This document shows, one piece after another, positions 1 through 8,587 of a DNA stretch of 64,000 bases; within the stretch, counting starts at the first letter, position 1, and each line of letters starts with the position of its first letter. Position numbers and translations under genes: made by a program. A model generated the notes under the pieces. The model had not been told where the DNA came from. It saw only the letters and a list, made by a program, of their open reading frames with translations, and did not search any database. This DNA is from Dactylorhiza incarnata (taxonomy: Eukaryota; Streptophyta; Magnoliopsida; Asparagales; Orchidaceae). Location: NCBI GenBank assembly GCA_033032865.1, contig JAWHQI010000734.1:206319-270318 (forward strand). Reading direction: 5' to 3'.

Positions 1-229
1 AGAAATATGAAAGAAGCAAAGGCATCCAGAAAAAACAGAAATAAGCATACATCACAGTTCGCCCGACCGGAAAACAGTTCGAATGAAACATAAGATTTAA
101 ACAAGGCATAAAGTACAGCGGTTAAAATAAGAGACCGCGCGAATTGTTCAAATAAAAGACAAGAATAGAGAAGAACATTGTCCAGATCAACAAGCCACAT
201 TCATAATACAAGTTATATTCAAATATTAG
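1..229. other. Intergenic spacer between the two antisense genes (element F)
   Basis: This stretch matches the spacer upstream of antisense gene 1 in element B (about 56790-57023). No gene is seen. It holds scattered copies of the motif family with ACCG and CGGT half sites. Confidence 0.6.
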
Positions 230-2305
230 TCACGACTGACGGCGCTCTGGGGAGGCATCCTCTCTATGAAGTCGTGCAACCTGGTCACTTGTGGTGTTCA
301 GGAGAGAATAAATTTGGCTGGTATGATAATGGAGGTGGTTGATTGTACTATGAAGCCGCCCGGCATCCCTTTCAACCCGCGAGGCGGCAATCATACGGGG
401 GACCGCAGCGGCCTCATCAACCATCGGATCAGCCGCCCGAACCGGGGGAGGATTCGAGCCCGCCCCAACAGTCGGGCGGCCAATAACCACCATCGCATCA
501 TTCATATTTCGCCGGCTCGCAGCGACCTCTCTGGTTAATCGCAGGAACTTTTCCTGGTAATACTTCGAGTCGCCCTCAGATTTCGCGGACGCCCTCTTCT
601 CTTTCTCCAGCTGGGCGGTCAGAGCAGCGACTTGTGCTACCTTGGCCCTCTTCTCGGCCTCCACTGCTACCTGCGCGGCCTCCAGCTGAGCCTTCAGCGC
701 CTCTTCAGCCTTCATCCTCGCAACTCGCTCAGCCTCCAGAGCGGTCCGAGTAGCGGCCTCCCGGTCTACGATCTCTTTCAAGCGGGCTCGCAGGGTGGCC
801 AGATCTCCTTCGAGATGTTCGAAAAGTTGTGGCCCTTCCTGCGAAGTTGTTGCGCGGATCGATGCCAGGGGAACCAATGGAGGTAGGCTGGCCACAAGGT
901 CGCCCGGCTTCACAGTCTGATCGTTGCTATCTGCAAAAGGCCGCGCGGTCATAAAAAATAAAAGCATGCAGGGTTGAATATATACAGCAATGGACATGAA
1001 TAAAAGATCAGTGCCTAGACGCGCGGGCCGCTTAGGCTCTTTTGGGTCTAACCGCCGTTGTAGCTCAAGCAAGAATCTCTTCTTACTCTGCCTAGCGGAA
1101 GAAGACCAGGCCGCCATAGAGAAAAAGCTCGTCGGCGGGGTCAATAACTTATTTCGAAGAGGCCGTGGAATGAAGAAACGGACGGATTTACGATCCGCGG
1201 GGCTCGTACCTGGCGCGAAGAGATCAGACCGCGGCGGCTTGTTTAAAGCCCGGTCCGCCTTTTCCTTCTTCACCGCCGCTATCTCCTCCCCGGTCATTGC
1301 CGGGGGAACCTTCTCCTGCGCCTTCAGCACCTCCCCAAGCTCCATCGCTTTCCGCTCGACCTCCAAGGCGGTCCGGGCAGCGGCTTCTCGCTCTTCGGCC
1401 TCGGTCTGATCGGTCTCGGCGGGGCGGCTTGAGTTATCAGCAGTTCGGGCGGTTTGTTCTAAGGCCGGCGGGCTGTCAAGGAGTTGGTCCCGCTTCACCA
1501 GCTCATCCATATCTCTGAAAATCCCATTAAAGGATAAACTACTCGCCGTGTCCGGAATCAGTTCGCCCGGCCTCGTATCAGGGGTAGCCGATGGGTCATT
1601 CAACTTTTTGGATGGAGGAGTCACGAGGCCCAATTCCTCCTTTAGTCGCGAGTTGGTCTGAAGGAGGGATTCGGTCGGTTTCTTAAGGGCCGCCCTTTCC
1701 TTAGCGGCTAGCCTCTTGACCTTCTTTGTTATCCGCTCGGTCACGGACCCGGTCTGCTTCCTCTTCCTTTCTCTCTTACCCGGAGCTGGGTGAACTTCTT
1801 TCAGGGGGCTGGGATAATCATCCACGGACAGAGGAGTATTCGGCTCGCCCGTCCTGGGGGAACTAACCGCCCCTTCCTCTAGATCCCTGACAAGCAGGTG
1901 AGGGTTCCCGGATGGGGTGATTTCCACTCCAAACGAGGCGGTTTCGCCGACCTTCTTCGAAGGGCTGTCTGAAACAACTTTCTCAGAAGTGGCGGCCACC
2001 TCTTTGCTCGGCAAGCTGGCGGTCTGTTGGTTGAGGTCGCTGGGAGGGATCGGCGAGACATCAGGGGAAGGCCCCGAGCTGTTCACCACGGGCTCTGAAG
2101 AAGTTTTGGGAGTTGACAAATCTACGACTGGCTTGAGGCTAGCCGCTGCGGCCTTCTCAGCCCGCTTCCTCTTCTTCCGATCTTTCCGGTCTTGCTTCTC
2201 TTTCTCCTTGTCCGGCTTCTCCAACGGTTCGCGCCTCTTATCTTCCGCCCTCCTCTGGTCTCCGCTGGGATCCACGCGGTCTAGCACGGCGTCCAGGAAG
2301 TCCAT
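230..2305 (-). CDS. Antisense gene 2 of element F: basic coiled-coil protein of unknown function
   Basis: This open frame of about 691 codons runs opposite to the retrotransposon gag-pol and ends ~190 bp before the 3' LTR. The Met at 2305 was chosen because the residues that follow (DFLDAVLDRVDP) are conserved in all four copies; the frame stays open upstream to a Met at 2416, but that overlaps a TATA-like box. The N-terminal third is Lys/Arg/Glu-rich (KEKEKQDRKDRKKRKRAEK) and has further basic clusters resembling nuclear localisation signals. The C-terminal part is a long Ala/Glu/Lys/Arg-rich coiled coil, followed by a conserved tail with RVERDAGRLHSTINHLHYHT. A CAG|GTACG donor-like site near 1214 and a TTTTGCAG acceptor near 930 may bound an intron that happens to stay open here. 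I do not recognise the family; it is typical of the extra genes Tat elements carry between pol and the 3' LTR. This copy has no visible defect, but similar copies E, D and B are broken. Confidence 0.7.
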   Translation of the reverse strand: MDFLDAVLDRVDPSGDQRRAEDKRREPLEKPDKEKEKQDRKDRKKRKRAEKAAAASLKPVVDLSTPKTSSEPVVNSSGPSPDVSPIPPSDLNQQTASLPSKEVAATSEKVVSDSPSKKVGETASFGVEITPSGNPHLLVRDLEEGAVSSPRTGEPNTPLSVDDYPSPLKEVHPAPGKRERKRKQTGSVTERITKKVKRLAAKERAALKKPTESLLQTNSRLKEELGLVTPPSKKLNDPSATPDTRPGELIPDTASSLSFNGIFRDMDELVKRDQLLDSPPALEQTARTADNSSRPAETDQTEAEEREAAARTALEVERKAMELGEVLKAQEKVPPAMTGEEIAAVKKEKADRALNKPPRSDLFAPGTSPADRKSVRFFIPRPLRNKLLTPPTSFFSMAAWSSSARQSKKRFLLELQRRLDPKEPKRPARLGTDLLFMSIAVYIQPCMLLFFMTARPFADSNDQTVKPGDLVASLPPLVPLASIRATTSQEGPQLFEHLEGDLATLRARLKEIVDREAATRTALEAERVARMKAEEALKAQLEAAQVAVEAEKRAKVAQVAALTAQLEKEKRASAKSEGDSKYYQEKFLRLTREVAASRRNMNDAMVVIGRPTVGAGSNPPPVRAADPMVDEAAAVPRMIAASRVERDAGRLHSTINHLHYHTSQIYSLLNTTSDQVARLHREDASPERRQS

Positions 2306-2402
2306 TGCTGAAGAATTGCCGGTCTTAAGAATTCTGACCGCAACCGGCGAGTAATATCCCGTGATTTCAGAAAAAGCAACGCAGAATGAATTCTCTGGCT
2401 CT

Positions 2403-2408
2403 CTTATA
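2403..2408 (-). promoter_or_regulatory. TATA-like box upstream of antisense gene 2 (F)
   Basis: On the minus strand this reads TTCTATAAGAGAGCC, about 100 bp before the Met at 2305. The same box is present in E (7653-7658) and D (16720-16725) and is one base shorter in B (near 59260). A promoter role is inferred from position and conservation. Confidence 0.45.
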
Positions 2409-2449
2409 GAATTCAAGACAAGTCGGATGCGGTCTCCCGGTCAAAGCTA

Positions 2450-2492
2450 ATATTTTCGAAATCCTCTGAGATTTGAAAATATGCGGGGATTA
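2450..2492 (+). other. Hairpin with bulged G and polypurine tract before the 3' LTR (F)
   Basis: The arms ATATTTTCGAAATC (2450-2463) and GATTTGAAAATAT (2470-2482) pair completely if one G is bulged from the left arm. The hairpin is followed at once by the purine-rich GCGGGGATTA (2483-2492), which abuts the LTR. A tract in this place normally primes plus-strand DNA synthesis. Confidence 0.7.
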
Positions 2493-3030
2493 TGTTTGCC
2501 CGGAAAACCGCTTCTCGGTTTGAACCATTATCAGACCGCTCGGACTCCTGGGCTAAGCCGCTGGGTCCTGATATCGGCGGTTCTCAGTTCAGAAAGGGCC
2601 AGGCCGGGCGGCCTGGTGTCATTTCCGGATCGTCCCCAAAGGGATAAGATCGTCAAAGAGCCAAGGCAAGAAGTTCATCCGCGGTCTCAGAAAGAAGGCC
2701 GCGCGGGTTGTCCCATAGAAACTCGAAGTTCCAGCCCCGAAGAACAGGCCGGGGCTCCAGATCGAAGGCTATCCAAGTTACCTCTTGAAGATCGGCTAAG
2801 TCATGGCCAGAAGGCAGACCGCGGCCTCAATCTCCAAACCGCGCGGTCTGCATTATTGACTTGGTCCCGGTGTCCTCAGCCGCAAGCAAGACAGGTCGGG
2901 AAGGCAGGCCGTCAGATCGCGCGGCCTCTTTCTTTTTCTTCTTTGTGTATCCCGTCACCGCCTGCCCGTTTCTCCTGTACCCGTGCAGGAGGTTATTTTA
3001 TCCCTGCCCGATCGGGCAGGCCCCCAAGCC

Positions 3031-3039
3031 TATAAATAG
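3031..3039 (+). promoter_or_regulatory. LTR TATA box (F)
   Basis: TATAAATAG follows a GC-rich palindromic segment and precedes GGGGCGGCACTGTTCACAAG, where transcription probably starts. The box is conserved in every LTR of the window. Confidence 0.8.
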
Positions 3040-3187
3040 GGGGCGGCACTGTTCACAAGGCAGGCACACTCGAATCCAAGAGCTCGCTTGTCTGAGCTCC
3101 GGTCTCGAGTTTCAGGTCTCGCGAACTGTTGACCGGCCGGCTTCTGCTTTCTCGCATTTGTAACCGCTTCTTTTCAATCAAAGGAAA

Positions 3188-3251
3188 GCCCGTCGCAGGA
3201 GTGGCATTTGCCGCGACGGGCGAAGTCTGGCCTCGACCGCTGCTAGCGGTC
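3188..3251 (+). other. Pair of conserved LTR hairpins (F)
   Basis: The first hairpin has a perfect 9-bp stem, GCCCGTCGC (3188-3196) with GCGACGGGC (3213-3221), and a 16-nt loop. The second has a 6-bp stem, GACCGC (3235-3240) with GCGGTC (3246-3251), around TGCTA. Both recur at the same place in all LTRs here, including those of the unrelated-looking element A. Confidence 0.7.
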
Positions 3252-3327
3252 TGAATTCTCTAACTAAATAGTAACTGATAGTCCGCAGCCTTCAATTTTC
3301 TTCGTAAGCGCACTTTTGAATCGAACA

Positions 3328-5068
3328 GCTAGCAGAGCCAGTTGTTCCGGAGGACAAGCTGTCGTCATCATCACCATCATCAGCATCATCATCCGCGTCG
3401 ACCTCCTCAGCGGCTTCACCACTTCTATCACCTCCTTGATGGAGTACGATCTCCCTGCCCGCGTCGGCTTCAGCCTCTTCGCCTACCTTGGCTTTTCCCT
3501 TCTGCCTTCGGCTGATCTCATCGAGCTGAACCTTCAGGGCAGGGAAGAGGTCGGAGAAGGTTGTACCCCCGAACCCTTCGCACAGACCGCCCCGGTCTTC
3601 CATAAGGCCCAAAGCTTTGTTGATCCCTTGGGCCACGTGAGGCAACACCTCGTCTTGGAAGGCCGGGTTGGTCATCTCATATTGTTTCTGCAAAAAAGAA
3701 AAAAGAAACATAATAAATCAGGTCGCTCGGTCTGAATAAAAGAAGCCACGTCATCGTTTTTCAAACTCACCGCCACGACTTCTTGAAGCCGCGCGTTCTC
3801 TTCTTGAAGCCGCGCATTCTCCGTGACCTGCTCCTCGTATTTCTTCTCCAGAAGTTTCTGGACAGAAAACAGCCGCCTGTGGGACAAGGCCATGAAGTGA
3901 TTGGCCGCGAACCCCATGTGCCGGCTTGCGCCGCTAGCCGGGGAAGCTCTTCTTCCGGGGTCTTCCTCAGCTTCTTCAAAGTCTTTCGGCCATACATAGC
4001 GGCCCCGGCAGCTAGCGCATGGCGGTTAATTTTGTCGCTCCCCCATGCGGGAAGTGCAGTGGACACCCGGATGCGGCTCCCATCCCTATGCCAGAGGACA
4101 GTCGGGTTGCCCTGCAGGTCAGGCGGGTTTCCGCTGGAACGAAGGAGCTCATATTCATCAGAGGACGCCGGGCCCTCTTCCTCTGATGATGGCGACCTGT
4201 TTCGCCGCTGCCTTTTCTCCCTCTGGGTCAAAACCGGGACGGCCGGAGTGACCGGCTTGTTCGCAGGGACGATGCGGGCAGCTGCAAGGTAAAATAAGAA
4301 GTGTAAGCAAAGCAGTCCGCGCGGTCATATGCAAGCGGTCTAGAAGAACTTATTGTGCTCGGGGAGGACATCCTCTAGCTCTGAGAACAGCGGGATGTAA
4401 TGATTGATGTCCAACCGCTCGTTCTCAAGGAAAGTGAAGGTGTCCTTCTCGATCTGTCCAACCTGAGGGATCTGGAAGGCCTCTTCCCCCCGAACTTGCG
4501 GGTTGGTTTACAACAGCCCGAAGTTGCCTTCGAGCATCACGAACCGCTCCGACCAGTCCGAGACCTTGTTCGCCAGATTGACAATTTTCAGTCCGTGGCA
4601 TCCAAAGTAGAGATGCCCCCTGAAAGTTGAAGTCCCCACGGCGGAAACAGCCCGCACCGAGAAGAACTTCCTGAAAAGGTCAAGAGAAAAACTGGTTCGC
4701 TCGAACCGGAGGTAAGATATGAAACTATATATGGAGGCGATGGAGTTCGGTGGAAGTTGGCCGGGTACAACCCCGTAATGGTCGAAGATGGCTATGACTT
4801 CAAGTGGCAGCGGAAATTTGAAGCCATATTCGAAGTGGTCGACCGGGACGGCTATTTGGTGCGGATTGGAAGAGTTAATCCGCTCGTCGCGCAAAGGGAG
4901 CTGCGCGAGCAGGTTACTCCCTGCCATGTGTTTCGCAATAAATTCGTCCAGTTCGCTCTGGGTGAGTCGGCACTCTGGGTGGTCCGCCGAATGAAAAGCT
5001 AAGGCCGCATCCGCTCGAACGGCTTTAACCTTAACAGGCCGCTGCGACATGTTCTTATTTCGCGCCAT
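3328..5068 (-). pseudogene. Antisense gene 1 of element E (Transposase_28-like), broken
   Basis: The three-exon structure seen in D and B is recognisable: exon 1 4354-5068, exon 2 3771-4281 and exon 3 from 3687 down to the F insertion at 3328. Exon 1 begins MARNKNMSQRPVKVKAVRA and contains the gypsy-type transposon domain I associate with Pfam Transposase_28 (HYGVVPGQLPPNSIASIYSF). Exons 2 and 3 encode a coiled coil (EKKYEEQV) and an acidic Asp-rich tail. Several lesions are visible. A CAA-to-TAA stop follows LEGNFGLL near 4510. The exon 1 donor is ATAAGT instead of GTAAGT. One base is missing in exon 2 near 3913, and F has split exon 3. The gene is therefore dead here. The product's function is unknown; a role in the element's own regulation is only a guess. 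Confidence 0.8.
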
Positions 5069-5103
5069 CCGGAAATCGTAAAAATGATTTCGAAGAGTCC
5101 CTA

Positions 5104-5109
5104 CTTATA
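5104..5109 (-). promoter_or_regulatory. TATA box of antisense gene 1 (E)
   Basis: The minus strand reads TCTATAAGTAGGGAC about 35 bp before the ATG at 5068. The box and spacing are conserved in D (14212-14217) and B (56711-56716). Confidence 0.6.
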
Positions 5110-5422
5110 GATTTTTACGATCTGCAAATAGTAAAATTATGCTACGGCTATACATTTCTAACCGCGCGGTCAATTGCCTGCATGGTTAGACTCACCAGAA
5201 AAACAGAAGAAGCAAAGGAAATAAAAGCAAGCACACAACACAGATCGTGCGACCTGAAATCAGTTCGGATGAGGCACAAAAGAGATACAACACAAACACA
5301 GCGGCTAAAATAAGAACCCGCACGGGTTATTCAAATAAAAGATAAGATAAAAAGAAGCATTATTCAAATAGAGGCCGAATCAACAAGCCGCATTTGCAAT
5401 ACAAATTGTTCTCAAAAGCCGA
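5110..5422. other. Spacer between antisense genes (E)
   Basis: No gene is seen. The stretch includes an ACCGCGCGGTC palindrome near 5160 and purine-rich sequence, and is collinear with 14218-14530 in D. Confidence 0.6.
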
Positions 5423-7555
5423 TCACGGCTGACGGTGTTCGGGGGAGACATCTTCTCTGTGAAGTCGCGCGACCTGGTCGCTGGTGGTGTTCAAAGGGGA
5501 ATAAATCTGGCTGGTATGATAATGGAGATGGTTGATTGTGCTGTGAAGCCGCCCGGCATCCCTTTCAACCCGCGTAGCGGGAATCATGCGAGGGGTTGCG
5601 GTGGCCTCGTCAATCATAGGATCAGCCGCCCGAACCGGGGGAGGGTTTGAGCCTGCCCCAACAGTTGGGCGGCTAACAATCTGCATCCCATCATTCATAC
5701 CTCGCCGGCCCGCAGCGACTTCCCTGGTTAACCGCAGGAATTTGTCTTGGTAGTATTTCGAGTCTTCCTCGAACTTAGCCGATATTCTCTTCTCCTTCTC
5801 GAGCTGAGCGGTCAGAATGGCGACTTGCGCCACCCTTGCTCTCTTCTCGGCCTCCACCGTAGCTCGCGCGGCCTCAAGTTGAGCCTTCAGCGTCTCTTCA
5901 GTCTTCCCCCTCGCCATTCTCTCGGCCTCCAGAGCAATCCGAGTACTGGCCTCCCGGTCTTCCACCTCCTTCAAGCGGGCCCTCAGATTTACCAGATCCT
6001 CCTCAAGACGATCGAACAGTTGCGGCCCTTCTTGCGAAGTCGTCGCACAGGTTGATATTGGGGGGATTAATGGAGGCAGGCTGGCCTCAAGGTCGCCCGG
6101 CTTCACAATCTGTTCCTCGCTATCTGCAAGAGGCCGCTCGGGTTATAAGAAGCAGGAGCATACAACGCCATAAAAATACAAAATGAACATAAATATAAGA
6201 TCAATGTCTGGGCGCACAGGCCGCTTAGACCGTTCCGGGACCATCTTCCGACGTTGCTCACGCCAGAGTCTCTCCATTTTCTGCCTAGCGGAAGGGGACC
6301 AGGCCGCTAAGGGAAAGGAGCTCGGCGGCGGGGTCAGTAATTTGTTATGACGAGGCCGGGGGATGAAGAAGCGGACAGCTTTATAGTCCGTGGGATGCTT
6401 ACCTGGTACGAAAGGATCAGGCCGCAGCGGCTTGTCCAAAGCCCGCTCCGCTCCTTCCTTTTTCGCCATCATTATCTCCTCACCGGTCATCACCGAGGGG
6501 ACCTCCGCCTGCACTTTCAGCACTTCTCCGAGTTCCCTCGCTCTTTTTTCGACCTCCAGGGCGGTCCGGGCAGCAGCTTCTCGCTCTTCGACCTACAGAG
6601 CAGTCCGAGCAGCAGCTTCTTGCTCTTCGACCTCCAGAGCGGTCCGGGCAGCAGCTTCCCGCTCTTCGACCTCCGCCCGAGCGGTCTCCCCGGGATGGGC
6701 TGTGTTGTCTGTGGTGGAAACAGCTCGCTTTGAAGACATCGGGCTGTCAAGAAGCTTATCTCGCCCCATCAGCTCGTCCATATCCTGAAAGATCCCATTA
6801 AGTGATAAGCTACTCGCCGAGTCCGGAGGCAGGTCGCCCGGTTTCGCATCAGGGGTAGCAGGCGAGTCATTTACCTTAGCGGGTGGAGGGATCGCTAGGC
6901 CAAGCTCTTCTTTTAACCGCGAATTGGTCTGGAGGAGGGATTCGGCCGGTTTCTTAAAGGCCGCCCTTTCCTTGGAGGCTAGCTTTTTGACCCTCTTGGT
7001 TATTCGCTCGGTCACTGACTCGGTCTTCTTCCTCTTCCTCTCTTTCTTACCCGGAACTGGGCTAACCTCTTTGGGGGGACTGGGGTAGTCATCCACGGAC
7101 AAAGGGGCACTCAGTTCGCCCGGCCTTGGAGAATTAACCGCCTCCTCCCCCAAGTCTTTGACTAGCAAATGGGGATTCCCGGATGGCGTGATTTCCATGT
7201 CAAATGAGTCGGCCTCGCCGACCTTCTTCGAAGGGCTATTGGAGTCAACTTTACCAGAAGGGGCGGCCTCCCCTTTGTTCAGCAGGCTAGCAGCCGGTTG
7301 GCCAAGATCGCTGGGGGGAGGTCCTGAACTGTCCGCTGCGGGCTCCGTAGGAGTCTTGGGAATTGTTGAGCCTACTACGGACTTGGAATTATCCGCCGCG
7401 GCTTTCTCAGCCCGCTTCCTCTTTTTCCGGTCTTTCCTGTCCTGCTGTTCTTTTTCCTTCTGTGACCTCTCAGTCGATTCGCGCTTTTTATCTTCCACCT
7501 TCTTCTGATCTCCGGCGGGATCCACGCGGTCTAACACGGCGTCCAAGAAGTCCAT
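5423..7555 (-). pseudogene. Antisense gene 2 of element E, interrupted
   Basis: This is the equivalent of the gene at 230-2305, starting MDFLDAVLDRVDPAGDQ at 7555 and ending with the conserved HLHYHTSQIY tail. The N-terminal 320 codons are open. A stop (TAG) then occurs near 6593, inside a local expansion where a 39-bp unit coding for EEREAAARTALEV is present three times (about 6547-6672); F and B have one unit and D has two. A CAG|GTAAG donor near 6402 and a CTCTTGCAG acceptor near 6126 frame a ~275-bp candidate intron, which contains an in-frame stop in this copy. Joining there would keep the frame. The product would be a basic coiled-coil protein of unknown role. Confidence 0.72.
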
Positions 7556-7652
7556 GATCGAAGAATTACCGGTCTTAAAAATTCCAACCGCTGCTGGCGA
7601 GCAATATCCCGAGATTTCAGAAAAAACTCTGCAGAGTGAGTTCTCGGGCTCT

Positions 7653-7658
7653 CTTATA
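7653..7658 (-). promoter_or_regulatory. TATA-like box of antisense gene 2 (E)
   Basis: The minus strand reads TTCTATAAGAGAGCC, about 100 bp upstream of the Met at 7555, as in F and D. Confidence 0.45.
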
Positions 7659-7698
7659 GAATTCAGGGCAAGTCGGAGCGGTCTCCCGGTTAAAGTTT

Positions 7699-7742
7699 AT
7701 ATTTTCGAAATCCTCTTGAGATTTGAAAATATGCAGGGATTA
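7699..7742 (+). other. Bulged-G hairpin and polypurine tract (E)
   Basis: The arms at 7699-7712 and 7720-7732 pair as in F, with one bulged G. The tract GCAGGGATTA (7733-7742) abuts the LTR start. Confidence 0.68.
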
Positions 7743-8205
7743 TGTTTACCCGGAAAACCGCTTCTCGGGTTGGATCATTCTCGGACCGGGCGAACTGCTG
7801 GGTCAGGCCGCTGAGTTCCAGGATCGGTAGCTCTCAGCTCAGGGTAAACCAGACCGGGTGGTCCGAGGTCAGTTTCGGACCGCCCCCAAGAGTGAAAGTC
7901 GCCAAAGGCCAAAATAAGAAGGCTATCCGCGGTCTCAGGAAGGAGGCCGCGCGGGTAGTGCCACAGAGATTCAAGATTCAAACCCAGAAGAGCAAGCCGC
8001 AGTTTCAGCTCGGGAATTACTTGAGTTATCTTCTGAAGAGCGGCCAAGCTATGTCCAGAAGACAGACCACGGTCTCAAGCCAGAGGCCGCCCGGTCTGAA
8101 TCATTGACTTGGTCCCGGTATCTTCAGCCTCAGGCCAGACAGGTCGGAAGAGCAAGCTGCCAAGCCGCGCGGCTTCTTTCTTTTTTCTTCTTTATGCATC
8201 CCGTC

Positions 8206-8269
8206 ACCGCCTGCCCGTTTCTCCTGTACCCGGGCAGGCGGTTATTTTATCCCTGCCCATTCGGGCAGG
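8206..8269 (+). promoter_or_regulatory. Two inverted repeats just upstream of the LTR TATA box (E)
   Basis: ACCGCCTGCCCG (8206-8217) is a perfect inverted copy of CGGGCAGGCGGT (8231-8242). A second pair, CCTGCCC (8252-8258) with GGGCAGG (8263-8269), follows 11 bp before the TATA box. The arrangement recurs in F, D, C and B, so a protein-binding site controlling LTR transcription is likely. Confidence 0.55.
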
Positions 8270-8279
8270 CCCTCAAGCC

Positions 8280-8288
8280 TATAAATAG
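8280..8288 (+). promoter_or_regulatory. LTR TATA box (E)
   Basis: TATAAATAG in the same context as in the other LTRs. Confidence 0.8.
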
Positions 8289-8447
8289 GGGGCGGCACTG
8301 TTCACAAGGGACGCAGACTCGAATCCAGGAGCTCGCTTGTTTGGGCTGCGGTCTCGAGTTTCACGTCTTGCGGACTGTCTGACCGGCCGGCTTCTCTTTT
8401 TCTGCACTTGCAGCCCGCTGTAATCACTTTTCTTTAATCAAAGGAAA

Positions 8448-8481
8448 GCCCGTCGCAGGAGTGGCATTTGCCGCGGCGGGC
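8448..8481 (+). other. LTR hairpin (E)
   Basis: GCCCGTCGC (8448-8456) pairs with GCGGCGGGC (8473-8481). One pair is U-G in RNA where F has U-A. Confidence 0.65.
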
Positions 8482-8587
8482 GAAGTCTGGCCTTGACCGC
8501 CGCTAGCGGCCTCATCTTTCTACACAAAAAGTAACCGGCAACCCGCACCCTCCGGTTTCCCTCGGAGGTGCATTCTCGGACCCAACA

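Larger units (their letters stand above)
1..3327 (+). mobile_element. Element F: 3' part of a Tat-type Ty3/gypsy retrotransposon, innermost of the nest
   Basis: This is the right-hand part of an autonomous-family element whose gag-pol lies left of the window. It contains antisense gene 2 and a complete 3' LTR. The LTR ends in GAACA at 3327 and the next bases, GCTAG (3328-3332), resume antisense gene 1 of element E in the middle of its third exon. The matching uninterrupted sequence is present in element D near 12427. F is therefore inserted in E and is the youngest of the four nested copies. This fits with its antisense gene 2 being the only copy in the window that is fully open. The expected target duplication is GCTAG; its left copy is outside the window. 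Confidence 0.9.
2493..3327 (+). repeat. 3' LTR of element F (835 bp)
   Basis: The LTR starts TGTTTGCCC and ends TTTGAATCGAACA. It belongs to the same subfamily as the LTR of element B (834 bp), which shares this end, and differs from the C/D/E/G subfamily that ends GGACTCAACA or similar. A TATA box lies at 3031-3039 and two hairpins at 3188-3221 and 3235-3251. Only this LTR of the element is inside the window. Confidence 0.92.
3328..8587 (+). mobile_element. Element E: 3' part of a Tat-type retrotransposon inserted in the pol of D
   Basis: The element runs from the interrupted exon 3 of antisense gene 1, through antisense gene 2, to its 3' LTR, which ends CCCAACA at 8587. The next bases, CTAGCC, continue the RNase H region of element D's pol without a gap. 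The predicted target duplication is CTAGC (8588-8592). The 5' part of E lies left of F, outside the window. Both antisense genes carry disabling changes, so this copy is older than F. Confidence 0.88.
7743..8587 (+). repeat. 3' LTR of element E (845 bp)
   Basis: The LTR runs from TGTTTACCC to CCCAACA. A TATA box is at 8280-8288, a hairpin at 8448-8481 (stem with one G-U type pair) and two inverted repeats at 8206-8269 lie just before the TATA box. It shares its subfamily with D, C and G. It is longer than the LTR of D because it keeps about 50 bp near 7965-8020 that D lacks. Confidence 0.92.

Noticed and set aside
1917..2354. Plus-strand frames opposite the antisense genes (also 3783-4292, 7158-7508, 12546-12824, 54941-55319)
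   Set aside because: They are shadows of the minus-strand genes: Ser/Leu/Arg-rich, not conserved at protein level between copies, and crossing intron boundaries.
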